A DNA stretch of 64,000 nt from Prunella strophiata. Taxonomy: Eukaryota > Chordata > Aves > Passeriformes > Prunellidae. The position numbers were made by a program, and so were the translations under genes. The notes beneath the pieces are model-generated. The model was not told the origin of the DNA. It did not search any database and saw only the letters and a program-made list of their open reading frames with translations. The stretch's first letter is position 1; each line of letters opens with the position of its first letter. The stretch is taken from contig JAZBQD010000001.1 of the NCBI GenBank assembly GCA_036583965.1, positions 16,669,892 through 16,733,891 on the forward strand. The letters run 5' to 3'. This document shows positions 37,661 through 49,812 of the stretch, in pieces.

Positions 37661-40600
37661 ATCTTCTCTCTTTTATGGAGGGAGAATGGAGATTCCTGTG
37701 TACACAAGGATTCCTTAAGTCCCTGAAATGCTCCTGTTTGCACCATGGACTGTGACAGATGTTGGGCAGAGCATGGAATAAAATTGGAAATGATGGCAAA
37801 ATTGTAGGGATGTTTAGAGTTGGGATGGATTTTTTGATAAGCAGTTGTAATTCAAGTGGCTGGCACATGCAAGCTGCCCCTGTCTCTGGAAAAAGTACTG
37901 AGGGAGATTTCTGAGGAGAGGCAGTGAAGCCATTCCCAGATGTGCAGGTACAGAGAGCACATTGCATGTGGTGGCTGATGTGTGGGTTTGGCAGAACTCT
38001 GGCTTTGTTCACAAGCCTCTGGGTGTTCCAGAGATGCTCAGGGCTCAGCTGGGCAGGGAGTGCAGTCAGGGGAGAGCACAGGGAGCTGTGAACACACTGC
38101 AAGCAGTGACACCCATGCTCTGAGAGAATGCAGAGTTCTGCTGCACTGACTCCATCACTTACCAATAAAAACAATATTTTTATATGGGAAGTACATGGCA
38201 GCAGTTGGAGTCAGCAAAACTACTTGAAAAAACATTCCTTATGTCCTCTGCATAGGTCAGACATGATCTCTAAAGTTGGTCCAGACATACTTTTGGATTT
38301 GCTTCATTCTTTGTTCTTGCCATCCAAAACTGGCAGGTTCAGTAACTCCAAAAAGAATGTTCACTCCTTAGAAATATGACTTGGTCTTTTTTTTTTTTTC
38401 TTTTTGTCTGCATGACAAATACAGTATTAAATATTTTAACAGTCTTGCTGGATGAGGTGGGGAATGTAGAACTGCTTTTCAAATCAGGAAAGTGGGTTTT
38501 GAGCACTAAGGCTTTGTTTTGTTAGCATCTGAAAACAAGAGTTTGGAGTTAAAAGGAAACTTGTCAAAACACTGATTATACAGCTCTTTACTTCTTTATT
38601 TTTTACCTTCAAAATCAATTCAGGTGTGTAGCATCTCAGGCTCACAAAGCAAAGGGAAAAAGTAGCTGGAGGTGATTTACACATAAATGAAATGCACAAA
38701 ATTAATCAGGTGATTTATCTCTCCTGCCCTTCTTCCTTTGTATCTGAATTCTTTCTCTTTATTTGCCTCCCTTCTTACTCTCATTGTCATCCCTAGTAGG
38801 TGCAGCTGTCAGTACAGTTGTGCCTTTGGAGATGCCTGCAGTCCTGAACTGAATTAACAGGATGGGCAGTTTTGTGGGAATTTCATCTGTGTGAAGTCTG
38901 AGATATTTAAGTTTGGTATTTTTCTATTCACAGAAGAGTAAAAATTAAGATAACTTTGTTCTTACCCAACAGACATCTCCAATTACTTTCTAGGAAGTGA
39001 AAAATTACTTTGATTACTTTTTTTTCCCTCCTAATTAGTCTTCCCCAGATGTATTTTTCAACCTTGCTTCTTCCAAGTAATCTGTCTGTTTTCTTAAAAT
39101 CATTTGTGCATCTTACAGATCTCCTGTTCTCTCTGTTCCAACACAATATCTTCTGACCTCTTGGAAAATTTGATATACCATGGAGCTTCTTCCATGGTCC
39201 CTCTGTCTAACAAAATATGCAAAATAGGATTAGCCCCAGCTTTGAACCCTGTGCAGGGCATCTCTGAAAACAGAATTACAGACACAGGGATGTGTATGAG
39301 GAGCTAGAACTCCATAGTTCTTGCATTACCTCTTTTCTTTCTATTTTTTTCTATATTTTATGTTCGGTTCTTTGGAGCCTATCTTATACTGGTCCAGGTG
39401 TGTGGAAATCCACAGATGCATTGCCAAAAACAAGAGGGGATTTTTTAGTTGTTGCAATTCCTTAACATCTGGGTACACTGGAAAAATAAAAAAAATGTTG
39501 TATGGATCTGTCTGGGCCTGTTCATGTACACTCACCTCACAGGTTAATTCTTATATTCTCTTTGGCCTAGAAGTTGTTCTCCCTCTCAAATGGCAGTAAG
39601 AAGTGCAGAAATGTTAATTGCTGCAATCCAAGGTGTGATAGCTCTGGATTTTAAGGTCCCTGGGAAGTGCTGATTGCCACCATCCTGTGCTGTGGGGAGG
39701 GACCAGCCCCAGAATGTGATGGTGAACTCCTTCTCCTTGCTGAAACGTGCTGGCACCTCCTCTTTATCCAGCCAGGCTCAATTCTTCCCCTTCCACCACC
39801 CTCAGTGAAATAACCAGCTGTCCAAAAGTGCCCCAGGACTGCACAGGGTTGTTTCCAATTTAATTTCACTCACTGACTTGCTTTCCCCTCTTGGTACATT
39901 CCTTTGCAGACAGCTGTGGGAGAAGCTGCAGCCTGCCCTTCGAGGGGATCAATGCTGGCCCAAAATCTCTGCTCCACTGCAGTGATCCCAGCACAGGACG
40001 TGGCCCTGAGCCCCTGGCAGCTCAGCCAGGGAGAATTCTGCCCTGTCCTGCCATCCTTTCCCACCCAGACCATCCCACAAGCACTATACCCACAGCTGTC
40101 CTGCTCTGCTTAAATAAGAGGGGTGTCTAGTTCTTTCAACAGATAGAAAAATCAAATTAGGAAGACAGGCTGTATGTAGGCAAGTAGGATTTAAGTGATT
40201 CATTGGCCTGGTGTTTCCCAGCCTCCAACTTGTCAATCTTGGCTTCTCTTTGTCCATGGTGCTCTGAAAAACATGCAGCACGTGCTCCATGAAACTCCTC
40301 AAACTTCTTTTTTTTAAAAGTCTTCTCCAGACTGTTTTTTGTAGCTGCTTTGGCTAATGAAACACAAACAGTGTAATCAATAAAGCCTTTTTTTTTTTTT
40401 TTTTAGGCACTCAAGAGCTTATGTAAAATCTTTGGAATTTGTAACCATGATAACATTGTTATGCTCTCCTAGCTGATAGAAATATCAAAGCCAGCTAAGA
40501 ATAACTCTGCAGCAGACAGAGAAGATTGCATTTGTTTCCTGGAATGGAAGCAAAAGCATGAATACATTGCTCAGTTACTAACAACTAAGGAAAAAAATAA

Positions 40601-41244
40601 ATAGACACTTAAAAATTCCATTTCCCCTTCCTAACAATGTCATTAGACACTTATATTACATCTACCATTCTCCAAATCTTGCTCTTCTGCTAGAAACTCC
40701 AAATAAACCTGGTTTGCTTGAGAAGTTATCATTGGAATTTGTGAGGCTTTGAGTCTAGCCTTGAGTTTTCTAAAAACCAGTCTTACTTAATTGGAAATTT
40801 GCAGAATGGCAGTTTCCCATCACTTTCATCCTCCAGGATGTAATGGGTTAACACTGAACTTTCCTTTAGATTAAGGTGAAAGTCTGGGAATTTAAAGAGA
40901 CAACCATCCTAAAGCCTCTCCAGTACAAATTGCTGGGAAATGCACCACCTAATTTTCAGCCGCCACAAATGATGGTTGTGGGCAATTTGTATGTGGAAAG
41001 AAGTGGAAATATAAAGTTCAGGTGTTTGTTACAGACATGGCTTGGTATCTCAGGCAGGGTCTGTGGTTTTGCAGAGTGAATGACTGTGAACCTCTGGTTA
41101 GGAAGTGCAAACAAGAAACTCCTGTTTTATTCTAAAACTGAAGTACATTTACATGGATTTGTTGCAGAAGGGTCTCAAAATGGGCACCAAGTTTTCACAA
41201 AGAACAATTTGAAATAACACATACATTTTGTGCAAGGCCATGTA

Positions 41245-41520
41245 GTGATAGGGCCAAGGGAGAATGGCTTTAAAATCAAAGAGGGATAGAGAACCATTGG
41301 ATACAGGGAAGAAATTCTTCCCTGAAAGGGTGGTGAGAGGCCTGGCAGAGGTTTCTCAGAGAATTTGTGGCTGCCCCTGGATCCCTGGCAGTGTCCCAAG
41401 GCCAGGCTGGACAGGGCTTGGAGCAGCCTGGGACAGTGGAAGGTGTCCCTGCCATGGCAGGGGGGTGGCTCCTGTAAATGTCCCTTCCAGCCCAGCCCAT
41501 TCTGATTCCACAATTTACAT
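41245..41520 (+). mobile_element. CR1 LINE 3'-end fragment
   Basis: The order of blocks is that of a CR1 3' end: GAATGGCTTTAAAATCAAAG, GAAGAAATTCTTCCCTGA, GGGTGGTGAG, CCCTGGATCCCTGGCAGTGT, CAAGGCCAGGCTGGACAGGG, GGTGTCCCTGCCATGGCAGG, CCCTTCCAGCCCAGCCCATT and a terminal ATTCTGATTC-like repeat. It belongs to a different subfamily from the copy at 1870. It is truncated and non-coding. Confidence 0.9.
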
Positions 41521-43314
41521 TTTCTAAGTGTCCCCCGTGGTATGTCCCATCCTGATGCTTTCTGGAGTTTCCTTGCAGTGGTTCCCTGTGAGCCAGGGAA
41601 GGGTCTGGACCCTGGCACAGCCATCCTGTGGGATGCCTCCTGCTCCCAGTCCCTCTCATCAGCTGCTCTGGTCCAGCTCTGGCCTCCAGAGAAACCTTTG
41701 CAAGGCTTTCCTTGGCAGCTCTTTGGTGTCATTGTCTGCTGGGAGCTTATCTCTGGTTTCCCTGTATTTTCAGCTGGTTCTCTCTGTGCTCCCCAAGCCC
41801 TCTGTTCAGGCAGCTCAGGCACACCTGAGCACACTGTTCCTGGAGTTCCAGCTATCAGGTTCCCACCTTTAAATTGCAGAGGGCACTGGGAGACAATTGG
41901 AAATGTTTCTGTGACAAAGGTGGCTTGAAATTGCTTCACAGCAGGTCAAAAGGTTTTGGCACAGCAAAAGCTAAGGAATAAACAGGTAGAGGCATGCTGT
42001 TTGAGAAAAATGAGCATTTATTCCAAAAATGCTCACTTTGGTTCTGTTAGCAGGAACGTGGTTTGTCTGTGGCCATGGCTTTGTGCCAGATTGCTGCTTG
42101 CAAAGAAAATAAAAATTATTTTAATGAATCGTCCTCTTTCCAGGGTTTCCCTCCCCTCCAGGGCATTTATACCTGCAGAAGCTATTTGTGAAATGGCTTC
42201 CAGATGGCAAAAGAGGTTAATTTCCCCCAAAATGAGAGGGGGACTGGATCCTTGTACCTGTATCAAAAATCACAGTAAATTTTTCCATGGCTGGTTTCCT
42301 ACTGCTTGAGAGATGCTCTCCCCAGAAAGTTTTAACTCTGAGGCTCATCTTAATTCTTGCTGTCAGAGTGGGTGCTGCTGGCTCCAATTCCTGCAGCCAA
42401 GTGAGCTCTCCCCACACCATGCACAGAGTTTGTCCCATCAAAAGCCATGCTCTAGCAGGCCCAGGTGATGCTGGCACTGTACATGTTTTTCAGCATTTTA
42501 ACCCATTCCAGTGTCTGATTTGGTGTCTGGGGATCATTTGGTATAGTCTTCCATTTCCTGTTCAGGCATCTGAATTGTTAAAAGCAGCAATGAGCATGTG
42601 GAGGGGAAATCCATGTCTTCTGCTTTCAGACACACAAAATTTACCTGAACAAAAATCTGTTGCCTCTTTTTGCTTATAAAAGATCAGACAAGGGCTAGAA
42701 GTAGAGACAGTTGGCTTCTTTAACAAAAGAGTTAAAAATTAAAAATTGAATAATATATTTTCCCCCTGCAGCCCAGTTTTGAATTGATGCTTTGAGAAGT
42801 CCACAAGGTATCATTACTGTACTTTAACATTACAAGGAGATGCACAGTCCTGCTAAGGGGCTGGACTGAACTCTGAAATATTAATTTTGTCACCCAAGAT
42901 GTGGCTGGCACAACAGCTGAGGGGTTTGGAGACATGGAGTCAGCTGGGAAACTAACTCAGCTAAACTGAGTCTACTATAGCCCCAGCTGTAGCCCCCAGC
43001 ATTTGGATAAAATTTGGATATTTTACCCAAAATAATCTCGAATTGCTTACCAAATACCCAATCTACCAACTCTCTTGCTGTGGGAGAGATATCACAAAGC
43101 TTATGGTTATTGTATGGTGTTATAAACATGATAATGATCTCTCTGGGGAGAGACTCAATTAATTCCTTGGGTGCTGGCAGCCTGTACATGCAATTTGGTG
43201 TATCCCCATGCAGGCTTAATTACCTGTAAAGCCCTTCTTTTGTGTTGTAATAAACCCATAGGAAACCCAAGAGATTAATAAGGGCAGGCAACTAATTAAA
43301 ACTGCTCCATTTTC

Positions 43315-43562
43315 TTTGAGGCAAAGAAACCTGTAAGGAAACAGGTAAAAAGAAAAGAAACTATGGAAAGAAAGAAACTCATAAGAAAGCAGGTAAAGGA
43401 AGATATAAGAAGGCAGGTAAAGAAATCCATGAAAAAGAAACTCATAAGAAAGCGGATAAAGGAAGATATAAGGAGGCAGGTAAAGAAATCCATGAAAAAG
43501 AAGATAGACAAAGAAGATTAACCTATAAAGAAGGCAGATAAAGAAACCTATGAGAAAACTTA
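43315..43562 (+). repeat. 63-bp minisatellite with Lys/Arg-rich open frame
   Basis: A 63-bp unit starts at 43374 and again at 43437, with three substitutions between copies. Diverged partial units flank them on both sides, built from smaller pieces resembling AAGAAAGCAGGTAAAG. The + strand is purine-rich. Frame +1 is open from 43300 to a TAA at 43519-43521 (ATG at 43363, 52 codons), and each unit encodes a very basic 21-residue repeat. It has no promoter or splice context, and I take it as a minisatellite rather than a gene. Confidence 0.85.
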
Positions 43563-43989
43563 GGTGACTTTAGGAGCTGGAATTTAACCCAACAATTAAA
43601 CCAGGATTAAAAATAGTTTGGTTTAGATTTTTGAAAATTGTTATTTGTTTAGCTATAAACACATAATGCTTTTCAGTGAAAGTTGTTAAGAACTTTATGT
43701 ATGCATCCTGAAAACATTTTAAAAAGTTCTTAAAGTTGGGCAAAAAATCTGAAACTTTAAAAAAAAAAATAAAGTTGCCAAACACCATCAATTAAACCGA
43801 GGCTCCTCTTAAGTGGCTTTTAAAGCCTTGGGAGCAATGTGTGTGTGCTTTAAGCCTTATACACACCGTAACTTAATCTCTCACATCCCCTCCCCTCCAG
43901 CGGATGGAAACTGCGAAATTCCACCGTAAAACCGGGGAGAGGGGGGGAAAAACACCTCAATAAAAAAGAAGCCAAGCCACGTGTGAGGT

Positions 43990-44341
43990 GTTTAGCTGGG
44001 CTTAGGTGGGTGTTTTCCTCCCCTTTGTGCCTGGAGCTCGGCGGGCCGGGCGGGCCGCGCTGCCCGGGCCCGGCGGGGGAGGACGCGGGCGCGGCACCGC
44101 GGCCGCTCCGGCCTTGCCTTGCCTTTCCTCGGGGAGCCTCATGGGAGGAGCCTGCGAGCAGCAGCAGCTCCGGGCTCCCGTTCCTCGGCCTTTTGTGGCT
44201 CCCGGAGCAGCGCAGGCAGCGGGGTTCGGCGGTGCCCGGCCCGGCGCTGGGAGCGCGGCGCGCCCGTGTCCGAGCGAGGGGGTTCTGCTCACGGCGAGGA
44301 TGACCGCGGGCAGGAGCGCTGCTGGTTATTTCCTGCCCTTG
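43990..44341 (+). promoter_or_regulatory. TACC2: CpG island, candidate internal TACC2 promoter
   Basis: This is the only strongly G+C- and CpG-rich segment in the window. CpGs cluster between about 44037 and 44300, with GC-box-like GGGCGGG near 44048, CGGCGGGGGAGG and NotI-like GCGGCCGC. No TATA box is obvious, as expected of CpG promoters. It lies inside intron 3 and runs into a consensus splice donor on the + strand, so it probably drives a short TACC2 transcript that skips the giant exon. Mammalian TACC2 is known to have such internal promoters. A minus-strand non-coding RNA from the same island cannot be excluded. Confidence 0.7.
44240..44341 (+). CDS. TACC2: candidate alternative first exon of TACC2 (5' limit unknown)
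   Basis: Within the CpG island an ATG at 44300-44302 opens MTAGRSAAGYFLPL and runs exactly to a consensus donor (TTG, then GTAAGT at 44342), ending in phase 0. The transcription start is not visible, so the 5' limit is a guess. The two downstream TACC2 exons in the window both require phase 2 entry. Splicing to 49687 gives a stop after five codons, and to 55323 after four. Either the exon joins a later phase-0 exon beyond the window, or it is untranslated leader. Confidence 0.45.
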
Positions 44342-44387
44342 GTAAGTACACACTTGTGAGTGGGAAAGTTATTTTTTTCCCCCTCTC

Positions 44388-44398
<11 letters not shown>

Positions 44399-44421
<23 letters not shown>

Positions 44422-44422
44422 G
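44399..44422. repeat. T24 homopolymer
   Basis: A run of about 24 T just downstream of the candidate first-exon donor, preceded by a pyrimidine-rich stretch. Its length is unreliable in any assembly. Confidence 0.9.
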
Positions 44423-47400
44423 CGTTTTGGAAGCTGTTCCTCCCGCTCCCACAGCGCTGCCTCCAGCTCTGGGTCAGGGTTAACTCTCCTTCCCAGAGGA
44501 AAAAAAGAACCAAAAAACCGGGATGGTTTTGTGGCTCCTGCCCTGGTTTCTGGCAGGGTTTGGGGTTTCTCCACGAGTGAGGAGGAGACTCTGTGAGTGT
44601 TGTTTGCACTGAGGAACTTCTGCTTCAGGTTTGTTGGCTGGGAACTTTGGGGATTTGGGAACTTTGCAATCCTTCTCCAGTGACATCAGGACATGACCGA
44701 GAGCCCTTCCGAGGCTCTAAAAGCTGCTCCTGGTGACGTGATGGGCTTTTTTTAATGGTTGACAGTTATTACAGCAAATACGCTTATTCATCCTGTGCAG
44801 GCGTGATTTGTACTTCTGACACTTTTATGTGGCGTTCTGCTGTCCCTCCTTTAGTTTGCAAAGGAAGTAGTGCTGTAGCACATGCTTCAGTCCCTTGAAG
44901 TATTTGAATCTAGTGTAGTTGTGTTTGTTGAATGTAGTAACTCACCCTAAGTTTTAATGCGGCCACAGTAATGTAGAACATTTTAAAAAAAATTCTATTT
45001 TGTTGTTGCAGCTAATCAGATCAGTGATCAATCTGGGTGTGCATGTTAGAGAAATTAAGGGGTTTCTAAGCAAGGAGGGTTGGGTGAGAGAGGAAGTGCA
45101 GCCCCTCAGGTAATGTGTGACTAAACCCCATCCCCTGCTAAGATAACTCCTCTATCTTGTCAGGGTTTCCACAACGAGTGCCAGAAAAATGCATTTTTTT
45201 GGGAATGCCTGTGCACAGTCCCTGACAGCTCCAGCAGAACACCAGGAGTTACCTGCAGGCACTGCCAGCTGTGGCACAGCTGGGGTGCTTTCCACAGGTG
45301 GGGATTGCCTGCAGGAAACCTTGGAAAAATGATTTCACTTCTCCAGAACCAGCTCCTGTGCTCGTTTGCCTTTTTTGTGTTGTTGTGGTGGGATTGTGCA
45401 GGAGCAGAAGGGGCTCTCCTGTTGCTGGAAGCACAGCCGTGTGTCCGGAGCTGGCAGCCACGGTGGCCTGTGGCCAGCCAGGGTGGTGGCAGGTCCCTGC
45501 CCTGGGGACAGATGTGACTCAGGTGCTGCCCCACCCTCCCTCCCTGCTCCAGGCACCAGCACCCAGACCTGTTCTGCTGATTCCTCGAGTCCTGCTCAGA
45601 GGAGCACCATGGAAATCTGGAATAATTCCCCCAGGAGCCAGTTCTGGTCTCTTGGTGGCAGTGCCTTTTTTCCATAAGTAGTTCTGCTGCCATGCACTGG
45701 GCATCAAACTTGTGTTTCCCCTCTATGTGACAGGGGTTTTATTTGCTTCTAATTAACACATGCCAGTTCATTTCTTGCACAGCTCCAGCTCAGCAGGACT
45801 CAGCCTGGCCCAAGCCAAGCCTAAATACAAAGTGCTGGTGTGAGGTACTTAAGGCATAGTTTCTTCTTCAGAGTATGGAATTTGAGAGATTTTTCCAAAA
45901 TCACATATTTAAATGCATAAGTAAGGTCTTTTGTTGGGTTTACAAGAGGCAGTGTATTGCCCAAAACTTGAACTTTTGACTGTGAGTGCGTTTTTAGCTG
46001 GTAAAAGTAAAACCTTGGCTAAATCTAAGCACAAAAGTGACCCCCAGTCTGAGCTTTTAAACTGCTGCTGGTGGATGGACTCATCCTCCTGTTCCCTTAA
46101 TTCCTTGGGAAATAAAAACCACACTTCCCATTTTAATTTTAGAATCTCATATTTTTCCTGAAATGCTGTTGATATTTAAATGGGTTTTAAATTAGTTCAT
46201 AAGTAATAGTGAAGGAGGGAAAAAAAGAGGGGTTTGTTTGTTTTTAATGCTTTGCTTGTGTCTTATGCAGCAGTTCTGAGCTGTTCCCTAAACAAGTTTA
46301 GTTTTAGTTAGTGATACCTGTAATGTTGATTTCTAATCTAAGAAATTACTTCTTACCTCCTTCTGAATCATTGAAAGGCGTCCCAGTAATCATGGAAATA
46401 CTTTTAAAGAACAGAAATACCAAAGGGACATAGAGTTACTGTAACAGGTTATTGTTGGATTTCTAGACACTAAGTTTATTTCAATGAATATGGTTAATGT
46501 CAGAGATAAGCTGCAAACTCAGCCATGAGAAGATTTATATTTTGGAGGAATTAATGAAATGGATCAAATTTTATGAGGTACAGTGTGTTTGGATGAATGG
46601 ATTTGAAACTGATGTAGTTGCTACTAGATCTTTTTCCTTTCCAAAGAATTGCAGTGTAAGAGCTTAACAGAAATAGCAAAATCTCTCAATATTTTTCTGG
46701 GATTGATTAATAGTTTTTCTTATGCATGGGTAAACTGAGGCTCAAAAATTTGACTCTTTGGCCCAAGGTATTAGAAAACCAAGTATGAAATGTAAAGGAT
46801 TGTGTTTGTTCAGCCTTGCTGTACCCAGTGAGAACATCTTGTGTCCTGAAGAAAACAAAACAGCAGGTGATGAGAGCACTGAGAGCTCAGTCCTGCCTTG
46901 TGGTGGTTGGTGCCCTTTCCAGAGATTTCTGGAGTAAGAGCAGGATCCACAAACCTTGCTCTTATCTCATTAAAAGCAGCCAAATGTTTGGGACTGGGAG
47001 ATAGCAGAGCTTGAAATGCTTATTGGTTCCCCTTGGAGTAAACTTGGAGCTCTTGTTGACTGTTCAAAGGGAGCCTCATCCAGCTCTCCTGATTGGAAAA
47101 ACATGGACAGGGAGTAAATGCCAAGACCCAGAGCTGCCTTCTGTCTCCAGCACCAGTATCAGAGTGTTTTATAACTTCACAATGAAATTAGGGGTTTAAG
47201 GTCTGCATCTGAGGGATGTCAGGAGGAGAGCAGCAAACAGACCCAGCAGAGCACCCAGCACTCTCTGTCTCTGTGTGCACATGTGCCAAGTTGTGGCCCT
47301 GTATGTATCTTAAATTTCTGCCTTGGTTTGAAGCGTTCTTGCATAGATTCAGACCTGCTGTGTTTAAGAAGAAATCAGATAGGTTTATGAAGTTATTTCT

Positions 47401-49686
47401 CATTCATTCACTGATATATAATGAATACTGTGGGTCCAGCTTTGCCTGAAACTTGTTATTTGCATACCTGCCTTCTAACAGTGACTTGGAAAATCTCTTT
47501 TCAAGGCTAAGTAGGGGCCTTAAAAGTGAAATTGTGAAACTCAAGAGCCTAAGGACACTTGATGGGCAGTGTCTTTCTCTTGTGACACACTAATAACAGA
47601 CTGAACCCCGTGGTCTTGGGGCTGAATTTAGTGTGCTTGCTGCAGCTGTTGGTAAGCAACTGCTTGTTAAACTGTGAGGTATTTTCCTTTGCAAACTATT
47701 TCAGTCATGCTTGTCATAAGTAGAATTTGGAAGCAGTTTTATGTCGATCCTCTTCCAGGCTCGACCCAAAACTGAGGAAACAGAATGGAAAAAGCTCATG
47801 GCCTTTTTATGGAGCTCAGTTCTGGAAACAAATTGGCCTTAGAGGCTGGTGGCTGCAGAGGCTGACAGCAGGGACCTGGTGGCAGGCCCTGGAGGGCCAA
47901 AGGCACTTGTGATTCCTGGGAATGTCACTTGTGGAACTCGTTTGAGCAGCCTGTGGATGGATGGCTCTTTGTTTGTGCAGCACAGAGCAGGGTGGCTTGG
48001 CAAGGAGCAGCTTCTCCATCACCTCCCCAGGCCTGAGTTTCAGGTTACTTTGTCCATAACCTATGAAAATCCCTGTCCAGGAGTTGGTTGTGCAGGAAAC
48101 ATGAGTGGTGAGGAGCAAACACTTCTCACCAGGTTGGGGCACAGCAGTTTCAGTTGCAGTTTGGGCTTGTGCTGTGCTTTCTAAGGTGTTTACAGGAATA
48201 GCCTCAGTGCTCTGTCACAGCAAGAAGAAAACCTGCCCATCTCCTCACTGCACTCACTGTGTACATAAAAAGAAATTATAAAGTGCTGTTGTCAAAATCT
48301 ACTTTCCAAACACTCATTTTAAGGCAAACCAGAGGGGCCACCTCAGTTGCAACCCTGCAATGAAAGAAAACCAGTCCCTTTATGATAATAAGGCAGAGGA
48401 CTTTAGAACCTGTAAACACCTTGGCTCAAAGGTCCCTACAACAGGCAGAGCCCTCAGGTGTGGTTCAACCAGAGAACCTGTGGGCAGTCAATTGCTCAGA
48501 ATTGTAATTGTTTTTCCCACATGAACATATTACAGAATGCTTTAGATAAAATATGGGAAGTGTGAGTACATTCAGATGGCAGCCTTCAGTCATTACCAGA
48601 ATAATACTGACATTGTTACAGTAAAATTTAACTGTTTGTTATGTTTTTTGATTCAAAATTAAATTACAGTAGGAAATCATCCAGGATCTCTGGATTTGAT
48701 GTTAGGTAAGAAAGTAATCACTTAGAGTTAAAGCTGACTTCTCTGATTTAGAGCTTTTTTTTTTTTTATATATAAGCTGGAATTGCAAATGCTGACAGTT
48801 TTGAGTTTATGCACCTCAAATCCATCTGCATGTGGTACCATCCCTGTGTGTTCAGTGTTGTGTTCACTAGGTAGTACAGGAAACAGCATGGACAGAAGGG
48901 GTCCAGGGATGTGTGCAACTGCATCAGCAGTTTAAGGTCACACTTTATGGTTTACACATAACTTGAGAATTTTGATGACTTTTAGGGAAGACTGGTACTT
49001 CCAGGGTCCTGATCTCTGAGTGGTCACATGGCAAAGTCAGGTTGAAACAGCAGCAAAAATATTGTTTTCAGGGGGTTCCCATGGTTTGGAGTCTCTTAAA
49101 AATAAACAAAGTCTCTTTTTCAGCAAGGCTCTTTTCCTTATTGATTCTGCAGTGTGTTTCTGAATGGTTGTCTTCAGTCATGAGCTGCTGGTACTCAGTG
49201 GCACTCTGCTTTTCCCAGGCATGGGACAAGGCTGGGTGTCTCCCTGTGTGTGTTCTCCACAGCACCTGGACACCTTTGACTCTGTGCCCCCACCAGTGAG
49301 CCCCCACAGCTCAGGTGAAATCCAACACCAAGCTCCTGGTATTCTAGGTGGTTTCTGAGTGAGGGAATCTTGTAATTTCTCTTGTTCAAGCTGCAGCTCC
49401 ATTTCTCGTTTGCTTTTCATAATCAGAAGCACAATGGGGTTCATTTTGTGTTGGGTTGTACTGTCTCACTGCTCCTGCAGTTGTAAGTCAGACAAAAATC
49501 CAGAGAGTTCAGTCCTGTGGGAACAAAAGCAACTTAGATTAAAAATGCCAACTTCCTCTGTGTTCCCTAACACACAAGTTAGCTCATTCATGCTCAAGTC
49601 CAGGGATTCAGAAGGATAAACAGCAGTAATTCTGCAATAACTCAGACATTAAAGGCTGCCTCTCTCTCTGTCTTTTCTCTCCACAG

Positions 49687-49812
49687 CCCTCCTGGGCCAG
49701 GTGATGACAGTCAGTTGGCTTCTCCCCTGGATCCCTGCGAGCATCCCTCAGCTGTGTCTGCAGCCTTTGGAAATGCTGTCCCCGTGGGAGCTGCTGAGCT
49801 GACTGCAGCCAG
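49687..49812 (+). CDS. TACC2: TACC2 coding exon after the giant exon
   Basis: The acceptor is a good pyrimidine tract ending CTCTCCACAG at 49686, and the donor GTACAG begins at 49813. It is 126 bases, phase 2 in and out. Joined to the giant exon it completes AG+C = Ser and reads S-PPGPGDDSQLASPLDPC and onward to GAAELTAA. The other two frames contain stops. The acidic, Pro/Ala/Ser-rich composition suits the region before the SDP repeats. Similarity to the human protein is weak, so the exon rests mainly on splice signals, phase and open frame. Confidence 0.75.

Larger units (their letters stand above)
34830..49686 (+). other. TACC2 intron 3 (holds CpG island and minisatellite)
   Basis: It runs from GTATTT to the acceptor TCTTTTCTCTCCACAG. 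In order it contains poly-T runs (about 35499-35516 and 40389-40404), a 20-bp repeat at 37612-37660, a CR1 fragment (41245-41520), a possible LTR-like stretch (42850-43270), the 63-bp minisatellite (43315-43562), the CpG island with a candidate first exon (about 43990-44341) and a T24 run at 44399-44422. No other exon is supported. Confidence 0.7.

Noticed and set aside
41175..41939. 254-codon minus-strand frame
   Set aside because: It runs antisense through a CR1 3' end and GC-rich intron. No known domain, and none expected on that strand.
43850..44353. 167-codon minus-strand frame in the CpG island
   Set aside because: Pro/Arg/Ala-rich translation typical of any GC-rich island. The splice donor evidence lies on the opposite strand.
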